Assembly (NCBI RefSeq): GCF_043641665.1
Contig: NC_092183.1
Coordinates: 22,850,501 to 22,914,500 of the forward strand
Direction of reading: 5' to 3'
DNA length: 64,000 bases
Source: Enoplosus armatus
Lineage: Eukaryota; Chordata; Actinopteri; Centrarchiformes; Enoplosidae
The notes under the pieces were generated by a model, which did no database searches, was not told the DNA's origin, and saw only the letters and a program-made list of their open reading frames with translations. Positions 12,715 through 23,780 of this stretch are shown in pieces (the first letter of the stretch is position 1; each line of letters opens with the position of its first letter). The translations under genes were made by a program, and so were the position numbers.

Positions 12715-13150
12715 ATTGCCATATCAATTCAATTCAATTTTATTTTATTTATATAGTGCCAAATCACAACAAAAGTTATCTCACTTTACATATAGAACAG
12801 GTCTAGACTTATTTACAGAGACACAACAGTTCCTACAATGAGCAAGTACTTGGCAAGGAAGGAAGGAAGGAAGGAAAAACTTCCTTTTCAGAGGCAGAAA
12901 CCTCGAGCAGAACTGGACTAGGTGCGCAGTCATCTGCCTGGACCGGTTAGGTTGGGAGACAGAGAGAAAGAGAGCGAAAGAGAGGGACACAGACAGAAAG
13001 ACAGACAGACAGACACAGTAATAGCAATAACAACTATAATAATAATAGAAATATGACTAATGATAGTATTAACAAATGTAATAACAGAAATATGACTAAT
13101 AATAATACTTGTAGCAGTGAGAGTCAAGCAGGCCCATGGCATCAGCAGGG
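12715..13150 (-). mobile_element. LINE 3' UTR fragment, minus strand
   Basis: Plus-strand 'ttcaattcaattttatttta-tttatatagtgccaaatcac' is the reverse complement of the 3' tail found at 20640-20690. The following low-complexity 'agtcatattt-ctattattattatagttgtt'-like DNA, read on the minus strand, matches the 3' UTRs at 20370-20530 and 37860-38010. It has no coding capacity. Confidence 0.65.
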
Positions 13151-13229
13151 TTAGGGTTAGGAGGTACAGGAAGCCAGTGCAGAGAAGGTAATACATAAGA
13201 TGCGCATTATTTTTAGGGTGAGGTTGGTT

Positions 13230-14690
13230 TGCGGGTGATAGGCAGATGTTAATTTGTGACCTACGTTCCAGGTTCGGCACCCTGTTTGGAGAACTGAGGA
13301 GACGAACTGTGACCCAAGGTCGGAAAGAACATAATCAGCAAGGCCCCATCGGGTCAAGATGTCTCTCACCAGGACTTGAGATATGGTTTCTACAGATGCC
13401 TTCCTTAAGGGGAACAGCTCCACCCACCTGGAGTAATAATCCACAAAAACCAGTAGGTAGACATTTCCTTTGGAGCTCTCAGGGAACGGACCCATCACAT
13501 CCATCCCAAGTATTTCCCAGGGGTGTTGGACCAGAGTTTGCTGGAGTTTTCCAGCTGGTTTAATGTTTTCTGGTTTATATAATTGACACACTTGGCAAGT
13601 CTGAACATGTTCTCTTACATCACAACTTAGCTTTGGCCAGGTGTTGCAGTCTTGTGCCTTCCAAGATGACCAGAGTGGTGGTCTTGGTGGAAATACTCCG
13701 GAAGTTGCACCCTGAAGCTGGCAGGTATGTAAAGTTGGTTTATGGTCTTGTATGGGAGTGTGACAACACGGTAGATGAGATCCTCCATTATTTAGGTATT
13801 TGATTTAATGATGATTTTGCCATTTTCCACAACCTTTTGATACAGGGCCTAGCATTCAGAGTCTTCTTGTTGGAAGCTGCTCCCAATGGAGATGGGAAGC
13901 TATTTTGAGGGTCCTGAGGAAGCAGACATGATGGTAATACACACAGGTATGGTGGGCTGATCTCCTGTTGGTGCTCTGGAGAGGGCATCTAGCACAGTGG
14001 TTTTACTTTCCTTGCCTGTATTCCACAGTGAAAGTGAATGCCCACCTGATGTGTGCTGGGCTTGGTGGTTTTAAACACCCACAGAAGAAAGGCAGGATCT
14101 GTTTCCACAGTGTAAAGGCTACCTTCCAGATACTTCTACAATGCCCACACCACAGCCAAACATTCTAACTTGGTGGCAGCATAATTCCTCTCAGCTGGAT
14201 TCAGGTTGCGGCTTCCTCAGCGCAAAGGTCTTACTTCTGAACCAGTACTGCCCCAAGCCCTACCTCACTGGCATCGGTATCGACCACAAAAGGAGCATTG
14301 AAGCTTGGGTGACCTAGGACAGGTGGGTTTACTAGATGTTTTTTAAGTGTTTCAAAAGCAGCTTGGCATGCAGTTGACCGGAGGAACCTTGCTCCTTTTT
14401 TCTTTAAGGCATTGAGTGGCTCAGCAGAGAAGAAAAGTTGGGAACAAACTAATGATACCACCCTGCCATGCCCAGGAACCGCTGTAAGGCTTTCAGGTTG
14501 GTGGGGAGTGGGAAGAGATCAAGCTGCTTACCCTGAGATGGCTACCAAGATGCAGACTTTGCAACCTGACCCGAGGTGAGGGTAAAAAGCTGATGTATCT
14601 CTCCTCCACTGACCCAAGAGAACACTGGTAGCCCTGAGACTCTAATATTTTTTTTCCCAGGTTGGATTCACGCTGCACGTTTCTTTGGAG
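13230..14690 (-). mobile_element. Ty3/Gypsy LTR-retrotransposon pol remnant
   Basis: Read on the minus strand, the pol domains are in the usual order. Near 14460-14500 is the RT thumb/connection piece FLGMAGWYH. At 14231-14461 comes PLNALKKKGARF with the RNase H start FVVDTDASEVGLGAVLVQK. At 13157-13591 is the integrase core with ILGMDVMGPFPES (first Asp) and ADYVLSDLGSQFVSS (second Asp), then SAYHPQTN. The sequence breaks off before the third catalytic acid (Glu). Stops and frameshifts interrupt the zinc-binding region (13600-13990). No LTR, gag or primer-binding site is visible, so it is a dead internal fragment. Confidence 0.85.
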
Positions 14691-14759
14691 AGTTGTGACT
14701 GGATTATTGGAAGATTGTGGGTGTTAATTGTGGGAAACCTGAATTAAGTTTTGACTGGT

Positions 14760-15355
14760 GGGCGCTGATGTTATTCTGACAGCTGGTTGCGACAATCTTT
14801 ATGCTGATAATTCACAGCTGTAAATCCCAGTAAAACCGGAAAATCCCACTAGCTTCTCCACCATTAAAGACTGCATTAAAAACTCAGATAAATTCCGATA
14901 AAACTGAGATCCTTATCATTGGCCCTGACAATCTGTATACAGATTTAAAATCCTCATTTGGTCTCTGTCCAACAACACTAAGACTTCGGTCAAAAACCTA
15001 GGTGTCCTATTTGATTACAATATAATTTTGAAAATCATGTTGGCAAGGTTGTCCAAGGTTGACCAGTCTTGCTAAGGAATATTGCTGTAATCCATTCATA
15101 TCTAAGTGTCAGAGACACCGAATCCATCATAAATGCTTTCAATTTCTCTTTAGATTACTATAACGGTGTCCTAAATGGCATAAACCTGTTGGGTGGTCTC
15201 CATGTCGAGGTATAGCACTCAGACTGCAAAATTAGTATCATCCTTTAAATATCTTCTAAAAACACACTTTTATCGAAAGGTTTTTGAATAACCTTTTTTC
15301 TGTTTTGTATTGCTTCTGAACATTTATTTTTATTGTAAGCCTGTTGATCAACTCT
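14760..15355 (+). mobile_element. LINE C-terminal fragment
   Basis: The segment runs through the post-catalytic part of a LINE ORF2, from 'NSDKTEILIIGP'-like codons near 14890 through 'LDYYNGVLNGI' near 15155 to SFKYLLKTHFYRKVFE near 15240-15290. Several stops and frameshifts interrupt it. It belongs to the same family as the element starting near 15360 but is a separate truncated insertion placed immediately upstream. Confidence 0.65.
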
Positions 15356-16180
15356 AAAGCTAAACTGGATTATAACTCATTCGAAAGCCTTGTTCTGAGT
15401 CTCTCACTCTCAACCTATATCACCTGATATAGTGTATCACGCTCCAGGTCTGAATTCTCAGAGTTTTTATCAGGTTTAGTCCTTAAAACAGACAAACTAA
15501 TTATTGTAGGTGATTAATTAATTAATTAACATTCATGTGGACGTTGATAAGGATAGCCTTGGTACATTATTGGATTCAATTGGCTTCTGTCAGAGTGTAC
15601 AGAAACCCACTCACTGGTGATCACACCCTTGACCTGGTTCTTACATATGGACGTCAAATTGAACATCTAATAGTCTTTACACAGAATCCTTTGTGATCGG
15701 AGCATTATTTAATAACTTTTGAATTCCTATTACTGGACTACACGCCATTAGGCAAAAATGCATACACCAGATATCTATCTGATAGTGTTAAATTTAAGGA
15801 AGTGATTCCATTGGCATTTAATTCAATGCCATGTCTCAATACAACTGAGGACTCCTATGCTAACCTTAGTCCCTCCCAAATTGACGGTCTTGTTGATAGT
15901 GCTGCAGGCTCAATGTGACTGACACTCAACTCTTTCTATTGCCCCTCTAAAAAAGAAGATAATAAAACAAAGAAAGTCAGCTCCATGGTATAACACCCAA
16001 ACCCGCAAATTAAAGTAAACGTTGCAGAAACTTGAAAGAAAATGGCGCTCCACCAAACTGGAAGAATCACGTTTAATTTGGCAAGATAGTCTTAACGCTT
16101 CTAGGAAGGCCCTCTGTAAAGCCAGAGCAGCCTATTACTCATCATTAATAGAGAACAAGAACAACCCCAGGTTTCTTTTT

Positions 16181-16236
16181 GTGTAATTTCCCTCCGGGGA
16201 TCAATAAAGTATTTCTGATTCTGATTCTGATTCTGA
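16181..16236 (+). mobile_element. Tail-only LINE insertion inside the LINE ORF
   Basis: The segment is a bare 3' end of a different LINE: gtaatttccctccggggatc, AATAAAG, then four ttctga units. It interrupts the codons of the host LINE between 'aggtttctttt' and 'ttttcagcactgta', and removing it restores the host reading RFLFSTVASLTE. A T-rich duplication of about 4 bp flanks it. It looks like an extreme 5'-truncated retrotransposition. Confidence 0.65.
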
Positions 16237-16508
16237 TTTTCAGCACTGTAGCCAGTCTGACAGAGTGTCACAGCTCTATTGAGCCACGTATTCCTATAAG
16301 CCTCAGCAGTAATGACTTCACGAGCTTCTTTAATGATAAAATTCTAACTATTAGAGACAAAATTGATCACCTCCTGTCCTCAGGTGGTACCTTACCTTCA
16401 AACACAGGAATCTCAGAAACAGCTGTAAAACCTGATACACATTTAGATTGCTTTTCTCCTATCGACCTTCACCAAATAAAGGTGATAAAACCATTTCTTC
16501 ATCTAAGC

Positions 16509-19012
16509 CAGGGGTGTCCAAACTTTTTTCAATGAGGGCCACGTACAGAAAAATATACGAAAAGCTGGGCCACTCACTAGAGGTGAGGTATATTGCCTCT
16601 AGTGTATTAAAGTTAACAAAATCAATCAAATGTAGGTAAATTATGCTTGATAACTGAATATGCTTAAAGAAAAAAAACAGCCTAGGCCTACATCACAACT
16701 TTCCATTAATGGGTTTTCATTTATTTTGTTACAAACAGGATTGGCAGCTCATTCTCAAAACAGCAGCCTCAGATTGCTTCTTAGTCAGGATGGTGATCCC
16801 CCTTCACAGCCCTGTATAAAGGCAGACAGGGGGATGGGTATATTTAAGCTAGTTATGCAAACACATCAACTTTAATTGACTGAATTTATTAAGTAATTGG
16901 GCTTGTGAACACATGAATACTGTGCAATATATTTTAACTCACCTATAATGGGAACAGCGTTGCACTGCAGTGGGAGCAGTGATGCTGCGCTTTGGACTGA
17001 AGGATGGTTGGCAGGTCAGGAGTAAGTTTGGTGGTTGAGATGCGAAGGACATCACAGAGATGGCTGTCGGTCATTTTGGTTCTCAATCTGCTTTTGTTCA
17101 GCGTTAACAGAGAAAATGTTTGCTCAGATATGTATGTTGAGCCGAACAGACTCAATCATTCTTTTTGTGTGGCGTTGCATCAGAGGAAACTTGGCCTTTT
17201 CCAAGCTCCGGTAGAAGTTGGGTAGGGAGAGAAGCTGATGTTGATTCTTCAGAGGATCATTGCACTGCATTTCAATCAGTTCTAATTGCAGACTCTCTTC
17301 CACTTCTTCTGCATCCATCAGGAAGGGAGTCGAGAACAGCTTGATTTCTTTCTCAATGACAGAAAAATCTTGGAAGCGCTGGCTGAATTCTGTCATGAGA
17401 GATGTGATCACACACACATATTTCCCCTTTTTAGCAGAAAGGCTGGCCTTTGGAAAAGCATGTTTGATTTCGGACAGCATGGGGAAGTGCGCAACATTGA
17501 AGTTGCGTAGTTGTGTCTCAAAGAGACGAAGCTTTGCACAGAATGCTTTCATGTGTGCATAAAGTTGTGGTATAAGCTGGTCTTTGCCTTGCAGGTTCTT
17601 GTTCAGTGTGTTAAGATGACCAGTAAGATCAACTAGAAATGCCAGGTCTGCCAACCATAGTGGGTCACTCAGTTCATGAAGAGGTCGGTCCTTCTCTTTC
17701 AAAAACTGTTCAATTTCTGATCGCAGGGAATAAAACCGCTGCAGCACAGAGCTGCGACTAAGCCAGCGCACATCAGAATGATGATGAGTATGTCCCCGTA
17801 TTCAGCATCAACATCGGATAAGAAAGCTTGAAATTCTCTGTGGTAGAGCCCTTGTGCTCGAATTGTGTTGACAGTTTTCACAACAGTGTTCATCACATCG
17901 TCAAGCTGGACTGTCTTGGCACAGAGGGCTTCTTGGTGGATGATACAGTGCATTTTAACAGCCTCACCTCCACTCTCTTGCACCTTGGCGCACACCATAG
18001 AGGCCATTCCTTTGCGCTCGCCTGTCATAACTGGAGCCCCATCCGTTGTAACTCCACACAGCTTGTCCCATTTGAGTTCCATCTTGTCAATTGCATCAGA
18101 CACAGCTTCAAAAATGTCCTTATCCGTTGTTGTAAGATCAAGCAGCTCTTCCGTAATGCAAAAGTTATCGTTAACTCCCCGCAAAAAAATTAACATCTGC
18201 GCGGTGTCTGTGGCATCTGTGCTCTCATCACATGCAATCGAGTAAAAATCAAAAGCACAAGCTTTATGTGACACTTGATGTTTTAAGTTAGCTGACAAGT
18301 CTTTGATTCGCCGCACAACTGTGTTTCTGGACATGCTCACGTTGTTGAATTCCTACATCTTTTCTGGGCACATTATTCCTGCAACTTTAGTGAGGCACTG
18401 TTTTATGAAGTCCCCATCTGAGAAAGGTTTCCCATGTCGCGCTATGAGTTGAGCTACCTCGTAGCTGGCTATTGTGGCATTTTCTTATGTTTTGTTAGCA
18501 CGGAAAAAATACTGTTGTTGAGCTAGCAGGCTAGCTGCCATTTGCTTAACTTTCTCTTCTCGCTCAGCCCCAGTGTAGGGCGTGTAGGTCTGATGTTTGG
18601 TTTCATAGTGTCGTTGTACATTATACTCTTTCATCACTACAACAGTTTCATTGCAAATCAAACAGACACACTTCCCCTTGACTTCTATGAAGAAATATTC
18701 ATTTTCCCACTGTGTCTGAAATTTTCTGCACTCACTTGCTATCTTGCGTTTCTTTGGTTCTGCCATTTTTGGTCATCCATGGCAAATGTTTTCTTTGATT
18801 AGCCTAATTGTTTTGTGGAGAAGCTGCCTTGTTGAAGACAGAAGCTCCACCTAGTGTTACAACTAAGAAGTACAATACAGTCAAGTGTAAGTTTCATATA
18901 TTCATTTCCATATTCCATTATATTCCATTATATTTTTAGAATTTGCTGTGGGCCAATTAAAAATGGACCACGGGCCGCAGTTGGCCTGCGGGCTGTAGTT
19001 TGGACACCCCTG
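16509..19012 (-). mobile_element. Complete hAT transposon with TIRs and 8-bp target duplication
   Basis: The left end begins caggggtgtccaaactttt (16509). The right end, ...tagtttggacacccctg (18996-19012), is its inverted repeat. Both sides carry the identical 8-bp duplication atctaagc (16501-16508 and 19013-19020), the hallmark length of hAT elements. Splicing out 2504 bp plus one duplication restores the interrupted LINE reading frame (FLHLSKPST-type junction). The element carries its own transposase gene on the minus strand, now inactivated. Termini and transposase are of the Charlie-like group. Confidence 0.93.
16945..18766 (-). pseudogene. hAT transposase with BED zinc finger, inactivated
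   Basis: The transposase starts at 18766 (MAEPKKRKIA). A BED-type finger follows (CVCLICNETVV...HYETKH), then the catalytic core with ACDESTDATDTAQM and CGVTTDGAPVMTGERKG, then VKMHCIIHQEALCAK and RWLSRSSVLQRFYSL. The C-terminal hAT dimerisation segment (SEQTFSLLTLNKSRLRTKM, near 17120-17060) closes it. Damage is light: in-frame stops at 18485-18487 and 18353-18355, one frame change near 17700-17770, and one near 17140 just before the dimerisation domain. Related domesticated genes exist in vertebrates (ZBED/SCAND3/GTF2IRD2 types), but the intact TIRs and the disablements argue for an ordinary dead transposon. It is not used by the host as far as I can see. Confidence 0.88.
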
Positions 19013-20690
19013 ATCTAAGCCATCAACTTGTCTCTTAAACCCCATCCCAACATGGCTGCTTAAAGAGGTTTTACCTTTAGTCAGCACTCCTTACTAGATA
19101 TGATCAATTTGTCTTCATTAACAGGCTATGTACAGAGTTCTTACACATACACAGTTCTTTAAAGTAGCTGTAATTAAACCACTTCTTAAAAAGCCCGCTC
19201 TGGATCCAGAGGTTTTAGCCAACTATAGACCTATATCTAACCCTCCTTTTCTCTCTAAGATTCTTGAGAAAGCAGTCGCCAACCAGCTGTGTGACTTTCT
19301 ACATGACAATAAGTTACTTGAGGACTTTCAGTCATGTTTCAGAGTGCATCATAGCACAGAGACAGCACTGGTGAAAGTTACAAATTACCTTCTAATTGCA
19401 TCAGACAAAGGACTTGTTGCTGTACTTGTTTTGTTAGATCTTAGTGCTGCATTCGACATCATTGACCATCATATCCTATTACAGAGACTGGAACATTCAA
19501 TTGGCATTAAAGGAACCGCACTAGGCTGGTTTAAGTCGTATTTATCAGATCAGATCTCAGTTTGTACATGTTAATGATGAATCCTTGGACCAATGCTATT
19601 CACCTTATATATGCTTCCTTTTATAAGAAAACACTCATTGCTATGTGGCCGATACCCAGTTATATCTATCGATCAAGCCAGAAGAACCTCAACAGTTAGC
19701 TAAGCATGCCATAAGGATATAAAGACCTGGATGACCTGCAATTATCTGATGTTGAACTCGGACAAGACATAAGTTATTGTTCTTGGCCCTGAACACCTCA
19801 GAAACACAGTATCTAAGGATATTGTTACTCTAGATGGCATTGCCCTGGCCTCCAGCGCCACCGTGAGGAATCTCTCAGTTGTCTTTGATCAGGACATGTC
19901 CTTTAGCTCTCATGTAAAACAAACATTGCCAAAATCAAGATCCTGTCTCAAACAGATGCAGAAAAAATAGTCCATGCATTTGTTATGTCTAGGTTGGATT
20001 ATTGCAATTCCTTATTATCAGGCTATCCCAATAAGTCCCTGAAGACTCTCCAGTTGATCCAGAATGCTGCAGCACGTGTACTGACTGGAACCAGGAAAAG
20101 AGATCATATTTCTCCAGCATCATATCTTAAAGAGCTCATAGTAGGCCTGCCTGGACCAGCCCCTAGTTATGCTGCTATAGGCCTAGACTGCTGGGGGACT
20201 TCCCATGATGCACTGAGCTTTCCTCCTCTCCCTCTCCATCTTTACACATTCATGTCCCACCAATGCATGTTACTAATTTTATATCTTTATGTTTCTTTGT
20301 GCTTTATCATCTCGCAAGTTCCTGTGGATCGTGGTCCTGGTATGCCTGGCTGTTGCTCCCATGGGCCCACTTGACTCTCATCACTATAATTATTATTTCT
20401 AGTCATAGTTCTGTTACTATTAAAGTTGTTATTGCTAATATTAATCATATCTCAGTTATTATTACAGCTGTAACTACTATTAAGAGTCATATTCCCATTG
20501 TTATTATAATTATAGTTGTTATGGCTACTACTGGTGCCAAAGTGCTTGCTCATGGTGGGACCTGTTGGGTCTCTCTGAAATCATTATAAAGAGTACAGTC
20601 TAGACCTGCATTATATTTAAAGTGTCATGAGATGACTTTTGTTGTGATTTGGCGCTATATAAATTAAATTGAATTGAATTGAAGCTTATT

Positions 20691-22300
20691 CAATTTAGGT
20701 AAATATGTCTGCATGTGTTTATTTATATGTGTAAGCAGGTTGGTTTATGTGTAAAATTTACATGTAACATGTATGTTTTATGTTTATTCTTTCTTTATTT
20801 TGTCCTTGTAAAGCACTTTGTAAAATGTTGCTTATATGTTAATGCATCAGTAATTGTCATCTAATAATTTAATCACTCATCACTCACAATGTAGTAGTCT
20901 GCATTGTATACTTTTACTTTTGATACCTAAGTGCATTTTGCTCATAATATTTCAGTATTTTCACTTCACATTTTCAATGCAGGACTTTTAATGGTGTTTA
21001 GTATTGATTAATTTAATTAAGCCCACTCTAGTGACCACATCCTCCAGAACCTTCACTGGCTCCCTGTCCAACAACGGATCCAATTCAAAGTCCTTCTCCT
21101 CACTCATAAAGCCCTCCATAACCAGGAATAAAATGTATTATTATTATTATTATTATTATACAGGAATACTAGTCCATCCTGGTAATTATCATTATGAATA
21201 CTCACTTTAGCTATATCACAAAGTTGAAACGAATATTTATTTAATAATAATAATTTAATATAATTTCTTTGTAGTTTACAAAGAAGGGAATGCTCTTAAA
21301 AAGGGATTGAGTCTGAAGTGAAAACTGCAGCCTTCACAATGACCATACAATTGAGTCATCAATCCATTCAACCATATGTTGTTGATTATCCAGAGTAACC
21401 CAGTGGCACCAGGCTAAGCAACGTAGTCCAGACATCCCTCTTCCAAACAACAGGCACAACCTTCTGTCCACAACTCTATCCAGCCGCCTCCACAATGAAG
21501 GTTTTGAACATGGCCCACTCAGATTCCATGTCCCCAACCTTCCCTAGGATGCATAAGAAATTCTTCCGGAGATGGGAGTTAGAGACCTCAAGGACAGCCA
21601 AGTGCCCCTAATAAACTGGCAATTGAGTGTACATGAGCACTTGAACCAGCATGTTTTCTGGGTTATAATCTGTTATCAGTTGCCGCCCTGTATTAGCCAC
21701 TGCATTAAAAGACCTATTAATTTGATTTGACAAATAGTTGGTTTTGATCTTGTGAGCCAATGGTTTCCAATGGTTACCCAGGTTCAATTCAATTCAATTC
21801 AATTGTATATAATTTGTACGCATTTGGTTCATAGATTGACTTCAAATGTAATATCAAGTTCTTAAAAAAATGTATTACTACTGCTACTACTACAACTAAT
21901 AATAACATAACTTTCTTGAATAATCCAGGAATTTAGACCTCACATTGTGACTGTGACTTGTATCATAAACTTGGTTGCAGCCTATGTCTCCTACACAGCT
22001 TTGTTCCCACACGGGGGAAATCAACATTTTTACTGTTCCTTTCCCTTTTTTTTATCTATCTCTTTTCCCCAAACTTTATGGAAGTCCAATTTGCTGGACT
22101 AACGCTTTAATATATTGCCTTTTAGGAGCCAGTCAGCCAAAAGAATGACATTGCCACCAAGACCTGGACTATACAGTAAGCAGCAGAAAATAGATGAATG
22201 AATGAAATTGTACATTTAAGAGCTCTTGGCTAATCAAAAATAATACAGATGTCTTCAGCCTTAAGCCATTAGTATTTTCAAACAAAGTGCAAGTTCAAGT
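20691..22300. other. Gene-free stretch with repeat scraps
   Basis: It holds a LINE end fragment (21015-21160), short (caatt)n scraps at 21783-21803, which are typical LINE/SINE tails, and AT-rich DNA. No coding exon is supported. Confidence 0.45.
21015..21160 (+). mobile_element. LINE C-terminal scrap joined to an (ATT)n tail
   Basis: 'ccacatcctccagaaccttcactggctccctgtccaacaacgg' encodes SDHILQNLHWLPVQQR, then IQFKVLLLTHKALHN, the conserved ORF2 end of fish L2/CR1-like LINEs. It is followed directly by AATAAAATGTATT and a (att)n run at 21136-21160. The bases between the last codons and the tail have been deleted. Confidence 0.7.
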
Positions 22301-22506
22301 CAGAATTGGGAACAGTTTTTGTAACTTTCAGAAATGGACAATTCAAGCACACCCATTTTATTCAGTGATCGGCCAGGTGTGAGGAGGTGAGAAAGTAGGC
22401 ATGATTTCAACTTGTCTCTCAAGCTCTCTTTTTCATTCTTCACACTTCTGTTTTGTGTATACCAATTGTGCAACTCTATGAATCCCTTTGCGGAGAGACT
22501 GGCTGA

Positions 22507-23780
22507 AAGTGTAGGTTTGATTTGGAAAGTGGAGAGGACATAGATTTGGCAGGGAAGTCTGGGAAAATGTAGGGATTTTTTGTTCCATTTCCTCGAATTC
22601 TACACAATATATTATGACTATATTTGTCTAGCTTTGGTCTTGCACATGGTATAAATTGTTTTTTAACAATTACATCAGAAGGATGTGCTTAATGAGATAA
22701 CATTACAGCGAAGAGGCCTGTCTCTCTCTGATGTCTGTACTGACTACCACTAAATGATACACCTTAACTTAAAAAAAGGCCACTCTGTTCATGCAATTAG
22801 AATGAGCATGATGGTTTAAAACACTGCTTAAATCAGAAGGATGTGCTCTTTGAGGGAACATTACAGTACATTCATAGTGCACATTCTTACCTTCTTACCT
22901 CCCCTTTTCTTTCCCTGCCTGGGCTTTCTCTCTTTCTTTTTCTGTCTCTCTCTGACATCTGTATTAACAGCAAAAGCTGAATGAAAATTAATGTCACTCC
23001 AGATTTGCAATACAACACTAGATAATAAGTTAACTGACCAAGCATGTGCTTACTGGCAAATGTTATTTGTTGGAAAGCAAGTGAGCTGACTCTGCCTTTT
23101 ACTATATACATAACTACTTACATTTACCAACAAATGAGACCTTATGTCTCTTTTTCTTGACATCCATGATGCTAATCCAAACTGCTGAACTGTATGTAAA
23201 TTAATGTAATTTTAAGAAACCTTTAGCCACACAGATGTGATTTGAAACTGGGGAAGACAGAATAGCAAACAAGCAATCCTGGATTTACGAATGCTCCTCT
23301 TGTTTGGCCAACAAGTATAATGCCGACATGAGAAGAACAACAACAGTTCATGTTAGCCAAGTCAAAAGCAATAGCATCACCATGCAGCACACCCTGTCAC
23401 AACATTTTGTTTGCTTGCTAACTATGTTATGTGTTAATGTTAGCTAAGTATACCAGCTACTAATATAATGTTAATAGACATCACTATTTTTGTTTGAACA
23501 ATCCTAACCTTAGCAAGACTATTACAGTTGGTCTGTATTGAGTTAGCCAGCCCAAGACAGCTGTATGTTTCATGTCACTGAACAATCAACCTGTTTATCT
23601 GACACTAGAGCCATTACGTTATGATCGCAGAAGGCAAAGCACCTGCGACACGGCAGCCTGGAAGGTCTCGTGCTCCAGCCTCGAGCTCTTTCCTCTGACT
23701 AAGCGCACTGCGCTGTTTCTGATTCAAAAAGCACTCCAGCGATCACATCTCTGCATGTTAAGGAGGTGGGAACAAAGCCA
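22507..23780 (+). repeat. 1.2-kb dispersed repeat, copy A
   Basis: It is colinear with copy B at 45905-47090. Shared blocks include tgatttggaaagtgg at the start, 'tttctttccctgcctgggctttctctctttctttttctg' (22910-22950), the block at 23160-23480, and 'gaaggcaaagcacctgcgacacggcagcctgg' near 23630. Similarity stops at gggaacaa near 23775. Each copy has an internal repeat of 'atcagaaggatgtgct...aacattacag' (22674 and 22832 here). No protein is encoded and I see no clear TIR. It is probably a non-autonomous DNA element. Confidence 0.7.

Larger units (their letters stand above)
15360..20690 (+). mobile_element. LINE (L2/CR1-like) split by a hAT transposon
   Basis: An endonuclease end (VGD...INIHVDVDKDSLGTLLDSIG, near 15510-15590) is followed by the linker (SSNDFTSFFNDKILTIRDKI, 16305-16365). 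The RT comes after the hAT insertion: [38 protein letters not shown] and [20 protein letters not shown] at 19220-19490. The palm motif reads YVADTQLYL (near 19640) instead of the YADD form, so the catalytic acidic pair is broken. A C-terminal part and a 3' UTR end at tttatataa-type and (gaatt)n tail DNA near 20650-20690. Two later insertions sit inside it: a 56-bp LINE tail (16181-16236) and the hAT (16509-19012). The element is inactive. Confidence 0.85.

Noticed and set aside
17260..18245. Plus-strand frames of 74-126 codons across the hAT
   Set aside because: They are antisense shadows of the minus-strand transposase, whose domains are clearly readable on the other strand.
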